Of a DNA stretch of 8,588 bases, positions 1 to 7,906 are shown one piece after another. The notes under the pieces were generated by a model. That model ran no database searches, had not been told where the DNA came from, and saw only the letters and a list, made by a program, of their open reading frames with translations. This DNA comes from Anaerolineaceae bacterium (GTDB lineage: Bacteria > Chloroflexota > Anaerolineae > Anaerolineales > Anaerolineaceae), in the NCBI GenBank assembly GCA_003542325.1, contig DPKV01000027.1:1-8588 (forward strand), written 5' to 3'. Both the position numbers and the translations under genes were made by a program. Numbering within the stretch: position 1 is the stretch's first letter; each line of letters begins with the position of its first letter.

Positions 1-33
1 AACAATTGTCTATACAACCGTAATAGAATAGGT

Positions 34-62
34 TTGCTTTGAGAACCATGGTTTTGTATAAT
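34..62 (+). promoter_or_regulatory. Probable sigma-70 type promoter of the purine uptake operon
   Basis: A perfect TATAAT lies at 57-62. A weak -35 candidate, TTGCTT (34-39, 3 of 6 consensus bases), sits exactly 17 bp upstream. Transcription would start near 69, giving a leader of about 120 nt before the ATG at 191. The spacer contains the 10-bp palindrome AACCATGGTT (44-53), a position where a bound repressor would block RNA polymerase. The promoter call rests on sequence match and position only. Confidence 0.5.
44..53. promoter_or_regulatory. Palindromic operator candidate in the promoter spacer
   Basis: AACCATGGTT is a perfect 10-bp palindrome lying between the putative -35 and -10 elements. 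Flanking bases make it almost AAAACCATGGTTTT-like on the right side. It may be an operator for a purine-responsive or other dimeric regulator. No regulator gene is present in the window, so the assignment is inference from position. Confidence 0.3.
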
Positions 63-68
63 TTCCTT

Positions 69-190
69 ATATTACTGGTGAAGAATTCCTTTCTGAGGAA
101 GAGAAGGCTTGGAAAAGGAGGATCTGCTGACAAATTAAATCCCTTGCACGTGTTCACTTTTCACCCATTATTTTTCACAAAGGAAGAGAT
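69..190 (+). promoter_or_regulatory. Leader of the binding protein gene with its ribosome binding site
   Basis: The leader of about 120 nt has no credible gene. It ends with AAAGGAAGAG (179-188), a good Shine-Dalgarno sequence just upstream of ATG 191, which supports that start. A second, stronger purine run AAGGAGG (115-121) is an orphan, with no ATG, GTG or TTG frame of useful length behind it. A small hairpin TTCCT-TTCTG-AGGAA lies at 86-100. Its left side, TTCCTTT (86-92), could instead pair with AAAGGAA (179-185) over the true ribosome binding site. I could not match the known purine riboswitch core. Confidence 0.4.
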
Positions 191-1387
191 ATGAAGAAAC
201 AGATCTTGTGGCTTGTCAGTATTTTGCTTGTTCTGTCGTTCGCATTAACCGGTTGCGGTCAAACCGAAGAAGTAAGTGGTTTCCAAATCCCCGCACCTGT
301 AGATGGAAAGTATAATGTGGCCTTTGTGTATGTCGGCCCCCATGATGACGGTGGCTGGTCCCAGTCACATGATGTTGGCCGGATGTATGTCGAGGAAAAT
401 GTAGAAGATGTGCATACAGTGTACATCGAGAATGTTCCGGAAGGTGCAGATGCAGAGCAGGTGGTACGATCCCTGGCTCGAAAAGGATTTGATGTGATCT
501 TCACGACATCCTTTGGATTTATGGATGCGACTGAAGTGGTTGCGGAAGAATTCCCGGATATTGATTTCATTCACATCAGTGGTTATAAAGCCAATGGCGC
601 GAACTTCGGCAACCTGATGGGCGCTATGGAAGACATTAAATACCTGGCCGGTATGCTGGCTGGTTCCCGGGCGAAGACAGATGGGAACCCGAAATTGGGT
701 TATATCGCCACATTCCCGATCCCAGAAGAACTCCGCCTGGGCAATGCCTTTGCTTTGGGCGTTGCCAAGACCTGCCCGGAATGCACCATTGATGTTCGCT
801 TCATCAACACCTGGCACGATCCCATCCTGGAACAGGAAGGCGCAGAATCGCTCTTTGCAGCCGGTGCACAGGTTGTTATGACCGGTGCGGACACTCCTGC
901 TCCTGCCCTGGCAGCACCTGAAGGTAAATGGGGCATCACCTATGACTACTATGGCAACTGCACACTCGATGCCTGCCTCACTTCCATGTACTGGAACTGG
1001 GGTCCGGAGTATGCCCGGATTATTGAAGCTTCCCGTGAAGGTACCTGGACGGGTGGCTGGGAATACTTTGATGCCGATTCCGGTGCGTTGGGACTGTTCG
1101 GTTTCATGGAAGGTGAAGAGCTTCAGCCTGGTGTCGCCGATCTGCCCGCAGAAGACCTGCAAATGGTTCGCGACACGTTGGCATTGATGTTGGCCGGCGA
1201 ATTTGATCGCTTTGATGTCTTCACCGGTCCCATTGTCGACAACAAGGGCAATACAGTCCTTGAAGCAGGCGTCAGCCTTGAGCAATTGGACCTGGATGGA
1301 TTTGCTGAATTTGGCAGCGAATGTACAACCTGTATGTACTGGTGGAACGAGAATATCACCGCGGAACTGCCTGATCTGAGTGAGTAA
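191..1387 (+). CDS. BMP/PnrA family ABC transporter substrate-binding lipoprotein, probable purine or nucleoside binder
   Basis: This 398-residue protein is the extracytoplasmic receptor of the importer encoded downstream. Residues 1-21 form a lipoprotein signal peptide: two lysines, a hydrophobic core and the lipobox LTGC, with the lipidated cysteine at 22. The mature part follows the BMP/PnrA pattern: a first strand VAFVYVG with a DGGWSQSHDVGR segment near 52-64, FTTSFGFMDA near 104-113, and GYIATFPIPEELRLGNAFALG near 170-190 followed by INTWHDP (205-211). This arrangement resembles the branch that includes the Brucella purine-binding protein, which together with the downstream hydroxylase points to a purine ligand. 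The exact ligand cannot be read from sequence. The length is slightly above the usual 330-370 residues. Three close cysteine pairs (195/198, 257/262, 378/381) are unusual and could form disulfides. The start has a good ribosome binding site at 179-188. A 118-bp gap with a strong stem-loop separates it from the ATPase gene. Confidence 0.93.
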   Translation: MKKQILWLVSILLVLSFALTGCGQTEEVSGFQIPAPVDGKYNVAFVYVGPHDDGGWSQSHDVGRMYVEENVEDVHTVYIENVPEGADAEQVVRSLARKGFDVIFTTSFGFMDATEVVAEEFPDIDFIHISGYKANGANFGNLMGAMEDIKYLAGMLAGSRAKTDGNPKLGYIATFPIPEELRLGNAFALGVAKTCPECTIDVRFINTWHDPILEQEGAESLFAAGAQVVMTGADTPAPALAAPEGKWGITYDYYGNCTLDACLTSMYWNWGPEYARIIEASREGTWTGGWEYFDADSGALGLFGFMEGEELQPGVADLPAEDLQMVRDTLALMLAGEFDRFDVFTGPIVDNKGNTVLEAGVSLEQLDLDGFAEFGSECTTCMYWWNENITAELPDLSE

Positions 1388-1402
1388 AATTTTCTAACTT
1401 TT

Positions 1403-1441
1403 CACAACCAGGAAATCTCACACCGAGATTTCCTGGTTGTG
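1403..1441 (+). terminator. Perfect 17-bp stem-loop between the binding protein and ATPase genes
   Basis: The left arm CACAACCAGGAAATCTC (1403-1419) and the right arm (1425-1441) are exact reverse complements around the 5-nt loop ACACC. The structure begins 16 nt after the TAA of the binding protein gene. It is not followed by a clean T-run (ATATTATTGG), so it is more likely a partial terminator or an RNA stabiliser against 3' exonucleases than a full stop. Such intercistronic hairpins are well known after binding protein genes in ABC operons, as in malE-malF, where they keep the receptor in excess over the membrane complex. Confidence 0.75.
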
Positions 1442-1505
1442 ATATTATTGGTCATTATTCGAGCATGAATTTGTGCTTTCATTCATAATTCAATAGGCTG
1501 GCAAT

Positions 1506-3041
1506 ATGACGATAACCACTGGCGAATTTCCTTATGCCGTCGAGATGCGGGATATTGTCCTGCGCTTTCCTGGGGTCCTGGCCAACGACCATGTGAATTT
1601 CACACTCAAGAAAGGTGAAATTCATGCTTTACTGGGAGAAAACGGTGCCGGTAAGAGTACATTGATGAATGTTTTAGCGGGATTGTATCGTCCCGAATCG
1701 GGGGAAATAAAAATTAAGGGAAAACCGGTCACGTTTAATTCACCAAAAGACGCCATCGCGAGTGGGATTGGCATGGTCCACCAGCATTTTATGTTGGTCC
1801 CTACATTGACGGTAACCGAAAACATTCTCCTGGGGTTGAAAGAACCCAGATTTATCATGCGTTTGGCAAAGTATGACAAGAAAATCCTGGCCCTTCAGGA
1901 GGAATTTGGATTGAAAGCAGACCCCAGCGCCAATATCTGGCAGATTTCGGTTGGTGAACAACAGCGGGTTGAAATCCTGAAGACTCTTTACCGCGGCGCA
2001 GATATTCTGATCCTTGATGAACCAACGGCTGTCCTGGCTCCTCAGGAGATTGAGGAACTGATGCAGACCATGAGGATCCTGGTTGATCAGGGAAAATCCA
2101 TTATCTTCATCAGCCACAAACTCAACGAAGTCAAAGCGGTTGCGGATCGTCTGACCGTTTTACGGAAGGGCAAAGCTACAGCCGAGGGGATCGACCCCCA
2201 GGGTCTTTCCAGGGCGGATTTGGCTGAATTGATGGTGGGTCGTGAGGTGATTTTCCAGATTGATAAAAAAGCCCAGGTGCCCGGCGAGGTTGTTCTCGAA
2301 GTGGATAAGTTGTCCACAACCAATAACCGGGGCCTGGCAGCGGTAAAAGGAGTGTCCTTTTCCATCCGCCAGGGAGAGATTTTTGGGATTGCAGGGATCG
2401 CCGGCAATGGGCAGAGTGAATTGGTTGAGGCGATCACTGGGCTGCGGGAAAGCGAAGGGTCGATCCGGATTAACGGCGTTGAAGTATCCAATTGCTCTCC
2501 CGGTAAAGCGATCAATTGCGGCGTAGCCCATATCCCGGAGGATCGAACTGGTGTGGGGACCGCACCCAACCTTTCCGTGACCAAAAACGTAATTATGAAA
2601 AACTATACTGAATCGCCCATCAGCAACGGTTGGCGGATCAATTACCCTGCAGCGCACGATCATGCAGTCGATCTAAAAGAAGGATATGATATCCAGACAC
2701 CCACCGTTGAAACACAAGCCAGAAAATTATCAGGCGGTAATCTCCAAAAGTTGATTTTAGCTCGTGAGATTTCAGGTAAACCCCAATTAATAGTTGCCAT
2801 GCAACCCACACGGGGGCTGGATGTCGGCGCAATCGAGAGTATCCAAAAGCTGTTGTTGGAGCAGCGCAGCAACGGGGCTGCCATCTTACTCATTTCAGAG
2901 GAATTGGATGAATTACTGGAATTAAGTGACCGGGTGGCGGTTATTTTTAATGGAGAACTGGTTGGACAGATGGATGCCAGCCAGGCGGATTTGAACACCA
3001 TCGGGATGATGATGACGGGCTCGTTGAGGAGCAATGAATGA
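1506..3041 (+). CDS. ABC transporter ATP-binding protein, nucleoside/purine type with two ATPase domains
   Basis: This 511-residue cytoplasmic protein powers the importer and carries two nucleotide-binding domains in tandem, as in the YufO/NupO and sugar (RbsA-like) families. Domain 1 (about 10-245) has Walker A GENGAGKST (44-52), a variant signature SVGEQQ (148-153), Walker B ILILDEP with D171/E172, and the switch His in FISHK (H204). Domain 2 (about 262-505) has a degenerate Walker A, GIAGNGQSE (297-305), with Gln in place of the Lys; signature LSGGN (408-412); and VAMQPTRGLD (430-439), with Gln at the catalytic Glu position. The second site is therefore probably impaired in hydrolysis. This asymmetry is usual in this family and is not a sign of decay. 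The ribosome binding site before ATG 1506 is weak; an internal ATG at 1545 is a less likely start because residues before it still fit the family. The stop overlaps the next start by ATGA. Confidence 0.96.
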   Translation: MTITTGEFPYAVEMRDIVLRFPGVLANDHVNFTLKKGEIHALLGENGAGKSTLMNVLAGLYRPESGEIKIKGKPVTFNSPKDAIASGIGMVHQHFMLVPTLTVTENILLGLKEPRFIMRLAKYDKKILALQEEFGLKADPSANIWQISVGEQQRVEILKTLYRGADILILDEPTAVLAPQEIEELMQTMRILVDQGKSIIFISHKLNEVKAVADRLTVLRKGKATAEGIDPQGLSRADLAELMVGREVIFQIDKKAQVPGEVVLEVDKLSTTNNRGLAAVKGVSFSIRQGEIFGIAGIAGNGQSELVEAITGLRESEGSIRINGVEVSNCSPGKAINCGVAHIPEDRTGVGTAPNLSVTKNVIMKNYTESPISNGWRINYPAAHDHAVDLKEGYDIQTPTVETQARKLSGGNLQKLILAREISGKPQLIVAMQPTRGLDVGAIESIQKLLLEQRSNGAAILLISEELDELLELSDRVAVIFNGELVGQMDASQADLNTIGMMMTGSLRSNE

Positions 3042-4141
3042 AGTTCCCATTCAGGATCACCTTTGAAAACAGGACGGAAGAAGTCCCCAAGTGGATGCCG
3101 CTGGCAACCTCACTCGGTGCAGTTGTGGCTGCTTTTATTATCAATGGCATAGTTCTTTGGCTGATCGGCAGTAACCCCTTCCGGGTTTATAAGTTCTTCT
3201 TCAATGCCTCTTTTGGGTCCTGGGGAGCTTTTTCAGATATTGTGGTCAAAGCCACGCCGCTGATCCTGATTGGGTTGGGATACAGCCTGGCGTTCAGGAT
3301 GAAGATCATAAGTATTGGCGCCGAAGGCCAATTTTATATGGGCGCTTTCTTTGCCAGTCTGGTGGTCCTGGTCCCGCTGGTTCCGCTGGACAGCCCAAAA
3401 ATTGTTGTTCTAACGCTCATGGCTTTCATGGGGATTCTCGGCGGAGCTCTTTATGGGATGATTCCAGGTATATTAAAAGCCTATTACAACGTGAATGAGA
3501 TCATCACCACCTTGATGTTGAACTATGTGGCCGTTTATTGGAACAACTACTGGATCTTCGGCAAATACAGCGACGCCGGCTTCCAGATGACTCCAACTTT
3601 TGATAAAGTCGCATGGTTGCCCAGGTTGGCTGACCTCGCCAGTAAATACCCATTTTTCTCAGGGATTACCTTGCATCTGGGTGTTGTTTTTGGGTTGGTC
3701 GCCGCCATCCTGATCTGGTTGATTCTGAAATACAGCCGGTGGGGATATGAGATATCGCTGATCGGGGATAACCCCAAGGCAGCGAATTATGCGGGAATCA
3801 ATATCAAACGGAATATTGTCCTGGTGATGATCGTCTCTGGTGCCCTAGCCGGTTTGGCAGGGATGTCGGAAGTGACCGGCGTGGTCCATCGTTTGCAGGA
3901 AAAGATCTCCACCAATTACGGCTTTTCCGGTGTGATCGTTGCCTGGCTGGCAAAATTACACCCCTTTGCTGTGATCCCGGTCTCGATCCTGTTTGGCGCG
4001 TTGATCGTGGCCGGGAGAGAGATCCAACCCTCCGGAATATCTTTCCTGATCCAGGGGACGATCCTTTTCCTGGTCATCAGCAGTGACGTCTTATTACGGT
4101 ATAAGGTCCGCATTTCCCGCAGGCAGGAGGAAGTCGCATGA
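3038..4141 (+). CDS. ABC transporter permease, nucleoside/purine type (first of two)
   Basis: This 367-residue inner-membrane protein belongs to the BPD_transp_2 permease family, YufP-like. By eye there are about nine to ten hydrophobic spans, the first near 20-44 after a charged N-terminal stretch. Family motifs include ISIGAEGQFYMGAFFASL (91-108), NVNEIITTLMLNYVA (151-165) and the cytoplasmic segment GDNPKAANYAGI (243-254) that contacts the ATPase, followed by VSGALAGLAGMSEV (266-279). It forms the translocation pore together with the next permease. The ATG lies in an ATGA overlap with the ATPase stop and is preceded by GAGGAG (3026-3031), so translation is probably coupled. The C-terminus is basic (RISRRQ), as expected for a cytoplasmic tail. 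Confidence 0.95.
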   Translation: MKFPFRITFENRTEEVPKWMPLATSLGAVVAAFIINGIVLWLIGSNPFRVYKFFFNASFGSWGAFSDIVVKATPLILIGLGYSLAFRMKIISIGAEGQFYMGAFFASLVVLVPLVPLDSPKIVVLTLMAFMGILGGALYGMIPGILKAYYNVNEIITTLMLNYVAVYWNNYWIFGKYSDAGFQMTPTFDKVAWLPRLADLASKYPFFSGITLHLGVVFGLVAAILIWLILKYSRWGYEISLIGDNPKAANYAGINIKRNIVLVMIVSGALAGLAGMSEVTGVVHRLQEKISTNYGFSGVIVAWLAKLHPFAVIPVSILFGALIVAGREIQPSGISFLIQGTILFLVISSDVLLRYKVRISRRQEEVA

Positions 4142-5103
4142 ACTTGGAAGTCATTCTCAGGGCCGGTCTGTCGACCGGAACCATCCTGATTTTTGCAGCC
4201 ATTGGTGAGATCATAGCGGAACGTGCCGGTGTGATGAACCTGGGTGTGGAAGGGATGATGCTGATCGGCGCCATGGCAGCTTTTAAGGTTGCCTATGCCA
4301 CGCAAAACGCCTGGCTGGGTTTACTGGCCGGGATTCTGGCCGGTGGGATCTTGAGCCTGGCCCATGGTCTGGTTATCATCCATTTCCAGGCCGATCAAAC
4401 GGTCAGCGGGCTGTCTTTGACGTTCCTGGGTACCGGGTTAGCCCTGGTCCTGGGTGAAGGTTTGACCGGTTTAAATACACCGACCATCCCCAGTGTGGAC
4501 GTGCCTTTACTTTCCTCAATCCCTTTCATCGGACGCATTTTCTTTACCGATTTTAATATCCTGGTATATATCGGGTATTTGATGATCCCTCTTTCATGGT
4601 ATTTTATTTTTAAGACCCGCCCCGGGATGCACCTGCGGGCTGTGGGTGAAAAACCCTCCGCAGCGGACACCCTGGGGGTCAATGTGTATGGCATACGTTA
4701 TCTCTATACATTTGTGGGGGGATGCCTGGCAGGTTTGGCAGGGGCTTCCATCAGTATTGCCATTTCTCCGGGTTGGTACTCCAGCCTGACCACCTCCGGC
4801 CAAGGCTGGATAGCCATCGCATTGGTGATCTTTGCCCGTTGGAACCCCGTCCCGGCCGCGCTGGGCGGTTACCTGTTCGGAATGCTCCGCAGGTTCACAC
4901 TTGACCTGCAGGGCCCGATGACCATCCTGGGTGTTAAAAATCCTTTCTTCTACGATCATAACCTCGTCTTTTTCCTCCAGATGATGCCCTTCATTTTGAC
5001 GATCATTGCCCTCTTATGGGGATCGGGCGCAGCCAGGAGGAAACGGAAAGGGACGCCTGCTGCACTGGGGATTCCCTATATCCGCGGCGAACGCGGTTTA
5101 TAA
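4138..5103 (+). CDS. ABC transporter permease, nucleoside/purine type (second of two)
   Basis: This 321-residue integral membrane protein is the YufQ-like partner permease of the same family and pairs with the preceding permease. Diagnostic segments are GEIIAERAGVMNLGVEGMM (23-41), DQTVSGLSLTFLG (86-98), the cytoplasmic coupling segment RAVGEKPSAADTLGV (167-181) and GWIAIALVIFARW (223-235). The C-terminus ends in a short basic tail with IPYIRGERG, typical of this branch. The start is fixed by AGGAGG (4125-4130), 7 nt before the ATG, and by an ATGA overlap with the previous stop. The last permease is followed after only 20 nt by the hydroxylase start, so the transporter and enzyme are probably one transcript. 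Confidence 0.95.
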   Translation: MNLEVILRAGLSTGTILIFAAIGEIIAERAGVMNLGVEGMMLIGAMAAFKVAYATQNAWLGLLAGILAGGILSLAHGLVIIHFQADQTVSGLSLTFLGTGLALVLGEGLTGLNTPTIPSVDVPLLSSIPFIGRIFFTDFNILVYIGYLMIPLSWYFIFKTRPGMHLRAVGEKPSAADTLGVNVYGIRYLYTFVGGCLAGLAGASISIAISPGWYSSLTTSGQGWIAIALVIFARWNPVPAALGGYLFGMLRRFTLDLQGPMTILGVKNPFFYDHNLVFFLQMMPFILTIIALLWGSGAARRKRKGTPAALGIPYIRGERGL

Positions 5104-5123
5104 ATCCAGAGAAGCCTAAGACG

Positions 5124-7892
5124 ATGGCACGAATGATCCACCTGACCGTCAACGGTGAACCATACGAGGTTGAGGCCGCAGCGGGTGAGAAGTTGGTGGA
5201 TTTGTTACGGAAACGCCTGCACCTGACGGGGACGAAAGTGGGTTGTGGAGAGGGGCGGTGCGGCACGTGCACGGTGCTGCTGGATGGCAAGCCCATTAAG
5301 TCATGTCTTTTCCCGGCAGAAAAAGCGGATGGTAAATCCATCCTGACAATTGAAGGCTTGGCCAGGATGGTTGAGGATGAGCTGGTCCTGCACCCGCTGC
5401 AAACGGCATTTGTCAAATATGGGGCGATTCAATGCGGGTTTTGTACCCCCGGTATGATCATGACGGCTTATGCCTTATTGGAACAGCATCCTGAACCTAC
5501 TTCCCAACAGATCAAAAAAGCATTAACCCGAAATCTTTGCCGCTGCGGCGGGTATCCGGCCATTGAGAAGGCGATCCTGGCCGCTTCCGCGACTTTGAAA
5601 AATGGGGAACCGGTTATATTCCCCGAACCGATCTCCACCTCCGGCGCTTACCGTGTGGTTGGCAAACCATTGGTACGTCCGGATGCAGTTGACAAAGCCA
5701 CCGGCAGGGCCATATTCACGGATGACCTGGACAGAGAAGGCATGCTCTATGCCCGGGTGAGACGGGCGGGTGTGCCGCATGCCATTTTGCAAAAGGTGGA
5801 TATATCCAAAGCGAGGAACCTTCCGGGCGTTGTCGCTGTCCTGACGGCTGAGGACCTGCCGGGGGCGAAAACGCACGGCCTGGTGGTGCAGGATTGGCCT
5901 GTTCTGGTTGGGGTGGGGGACCGTGTCCGGTATGAAGGCGATGCCACCGCCATTCTGGCTGCTGAAACTCAGGCTATTGCAGACGAGTCGGTAACCCTGA
6001 TTGATCTGGAATTTGACCTGCTGCCGGTGGTAACAGGACCGGTCATGGCAAAATCCCCCGCTGCGCCGAAGGTCCACGAACAGGGTAACCTGATGCAGCA
6101 CATCAAGGTCCGCAAGGGGGATGTCACAGCGGGATTTGCTGAATCAGACATTGAGCTCGAAGAAATTTTCCATACACCGACCATGGACCACGCTTTCATG
6201 GAACCGGAATGCAGCCTGGCTGAACCTTTGCCGGATGGACGGATGGCCGTTTACGTCGGCTCACAAATTCCCTATGATGACCGGCACCAGGTGGCAGCGG
6301 CTTTGGGCGTTCCAGATGAACAGGTTCGGATCGTTGGTCAGACGATGGGCGGTGGATTTGGCGGGAAAGAGGATATTTCCGGGCAGATCCACAGCGCATT
6401 ATTGGCCCAGGCAACAGGCAAACCGGTGAAGCTGTTGTTCGACCGGAAAGAGTCGATGCTCGTACACCCGAAACGGCATGCCACGCAAATCCGGGTGAAG
6501 TTGGGTGCGGATAAGGATGGGCACCTGGTGGCTGCTGAGACGGAGTTGTATGGCGATACTGGGGCGTATGCCTCCCTGGGTGACAAGGTGATGACCCGCG
6601 CCACAACACATTCCGCTGGTCCGTATGTCATTCCGCACACCAAAGCGGATTGTTATGCGATGTATACGAACAACCCGCCGGCGGGTGCTTTCCGCGGCTT
6701 TGGCGCATTGCAGGCCATGTTCGCAATTGAGAGCATGATGGATATGCTGGCGCATCGGCTGAAAATGAACCCGTTTGCCCTGAGGCGGCTGAACGCCTTG
6801 CGCATAGGCAGCAGGACGAACACCAATCAACTCCTCGTTGACAGTGTAGGTTTGGTGGATTGCCTGGACCGGGTGGAAGAAAAGCTCAAAGAGATTGCCG
6901 GCGAGAATCCATTCAACCCTGTCCAGTATGATACCGAAAAAGGAAGTTTTGTTTCCGCCTGGGGGATTGCGGCCGCTTTTAAGAACACCGGCCTGGGCAG
7001 TGGGGCAGAGGACCGATCGGGGGCGGAAGTGGAACTCCTGCCGGACGGCACATTTGAAGTGCGGACCTCCGCTGCTGAACTCGGTCAGGGGCTGGTGACG
7101 GTTCTGCAAATGATCGTGGCGGAAGAACTTGGGGCTGACCCCGCGCTGGTGCGGGTGCTGGTGATGGATACCGACCTGACCCCCGATGGCGGTCCGACCA
7201 CAGCGTCGCGCCAGAGTTATGTCAGTGGGAATGCCGCCCGGCTGGCCGCGCAGAAATTAAAGTCACAACTTTCCAGCTTCGTAACGAGTGAATTGGGTGA
7301 AGCGGCCTTTGACGCCAAGGGGATCCATGTGAAAGGCGATTTCCTGACCTATGCGGAATTGGCGAAGGCCCTGGATAAAGAAGGAGAGTCCCGCAAGGCT
7401 TTGGTTGTCTACGATGCACCGGCAACGGAACCACTGGGGACAGATGGCGCAATCCACTTTGCTTTTGGCTTTGCCGTTCAGGCCGTTCAGGTCGAGGTCA
7501 ATCAGGATACCGGGGAGATTCGGGTGCTAAAAGCGATCACAGCGAACGACGCGGGGAAGGTGCTCAATCCGCTGGGGTTGAAAGGCCAGGTGGAAGGCGG
7601 GATCATCATGGGGATTGGTCATACCTTGATGGAAGAGTTTAAGTTGTCTGAAGGCCACATCCTGACGGATGGCTTTAGTAACTACACTATCCCAACCATT
7701 AAAGACACGCCGGAGATATTTTCCATTTTTGTGGAAGACCCGACCCAGGAGGGGCCGTATGGGGCCAAGGGCGTGGGGGAGATCGTCAGCATCCCCACAC
7801 CGCCTGCAATTGCCAATGCACTTTATAACGCAGTGGGTGTGAGAGTTAAGTCGCTGCCGATCACGCCTGAAAAGGTACTGAAAGACAAGTAA
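5124..7892 (+). CDS. Fused [2Fe-2S]-molybdopterin hydroxylase, probable xanthine dehydrogenase
   Basis: This 922-residue cytoplasmic enzyme hydroxylates a heterocycle at a molybdenum centre and passes electrons through two [2Fe-2S] clusters. Residues 1-80 are a ferredoxin-type domain with cluster cysteines C41, C46, C49 and C61. Residues 85-160 are the second cluster domain with C104, C107, C139 and C141 (QCGFCTPG and NLCRCGGYPAIE). From about 185 comes the hammerhead domain, then the molybdopterin domains with GQTMGGGFGGKED (405-417), GAFRGFG (521-527), GQGLVTVLQ (655-663) and GAKGVGE (880-886). E443, R524 and E886 align by eye with bovine xanthine oxidase E802, R880 and the catalytic base E1261, favouring a purine over an aldehyde. 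No FAD domain is present. The layout resembles Desulfovibrio Mop and E. coli XdhD. Whether it belongs to the selenium-dependent branch cannot be decided here. The start at 5124 is chosen because an earlier in-frame ATG (5016) adds 36 unrelated residues and overlaps the permease gene. The ribosome binding site is weak. Confidence 0.92.
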   Translation: MARMIHLTVNGEPYEVEAAAGEKLVDLLRKRLHLTGTKVGCGEGRCGTCTVLLDGKPIKSCLFPAEKADGKSILTIEGLARMVEDELVLHPLQTAFVKYGAIQCGFCTPGMIMTAYALLEQHPEPTSQQIKKALTRNLCRCGGYPAIEKAILAASATLKNGEPVIFPEPISTSGAYRVVGKPLVRPDAVDKATGRAIFTDDLDREGMLYARVRRAGVPHAILQKVDISKARNLPGVVAVLTAEDLPGAKTHGLVVQDWPVLVGVGDRVRYEGDATAILAAETQAIADESVTLIDLEFDLLPVVTGPVMAKSPAAPKVHEQGNLMQHIKVRKGDVTAGFAESDIELEEIFHTPTMDHAFMEPECSLAEPLPDGRMAVYVGSQIPYDDRHQVAAALGVPDEQVRIVGQTMGGGFGGKEDISGQIHSALLAQATGKPVKLLFDRKESMLVHPKRHATQIRVKLGADKDGHLVAAETELYGDTGAYASLGDKVMTRATTHSAGPYVIPHTKADCYAMYTNNPPAGAFRGFGALQAMFAIESMMDMLAHRLKMNPFALRRLNALRIGSRTNTNQLLVDSVGLVDCLDRVEEKLKEIAGENPFNPVQYDTEKGSFVSAWGIAAAFKNTGLGSGAEDRSGAEVELLPDGTFEVRTSAAELGQGLVTVLQMIVAEELGADPALVRVLVMDTDLTPDGGPTTASRQSYVSGNAARLAAQKLKSQLSSFVTSELGEAAFDAKGIHVKGDFLTYAELAKALDKEGESRKALVVYDAPATEPLGTDGAIHFAFGFAVQAVQVEVNQDTGEIRVLKAITANDAGKVLNPLGLKGQVEGGIIMGIGHTLMEEFKLSEGHILTDGFSNYTIPTIKDTPEIFSIFVEDPTQEGPYGAKGVGEIVSIPTPPAIANALYNAVGVRVKSLPITPEKVLKDK

Positions 7893-7906
7893 AATAAATG
7901 GGGCAA

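Noticed and set aside
115..138. Leader peptide behind the strong AAGGAGG at 115-121
   Set aside because: The only frame at suitable spacing begins with CTG and ends after four codons; not credible as a translated leader.
1..190. Purine riboswitch upstream of a purine transporter operon
   Set aside because: I looked for the conserved three-way junction core and its loop-loop pairing elements and did not find them; a covariance-model search would settle it.
365..1285. Long open frame of 306 codons on the minus strand inside the binding protein gene
   Set aside because: It lies fully antisense to a clearly recognisable family protein, shows no domain pattern and has no ribosome binding site; it is a shadow of codon usage.
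2394..2820. Loss of catalytic residues in the second ATPase domain as a sign of gene decay
   Set aside because: Gln in place of the Walker A Lys and of the catalytic Glu in the second domain is typical of this transporter ATPase family, and the frame is intact.
5016..5123. Earlier in-frame ATG for the hydroxylase, adding 36 residues
   Set aside because: The added residues do not resemble the ferredoxin-type N-terminus, overlap the permease gene by 88 bases and have no ribosome binding site; ATG 5124 places the cluster cysteines at normal positions.
6399..7109. Open frame of 236 codons on the minus strand within the hydroxylase gene
   Set aside because: It is antisense to conserved molybdopterin-domain sequence and its translation resembles no known protein.
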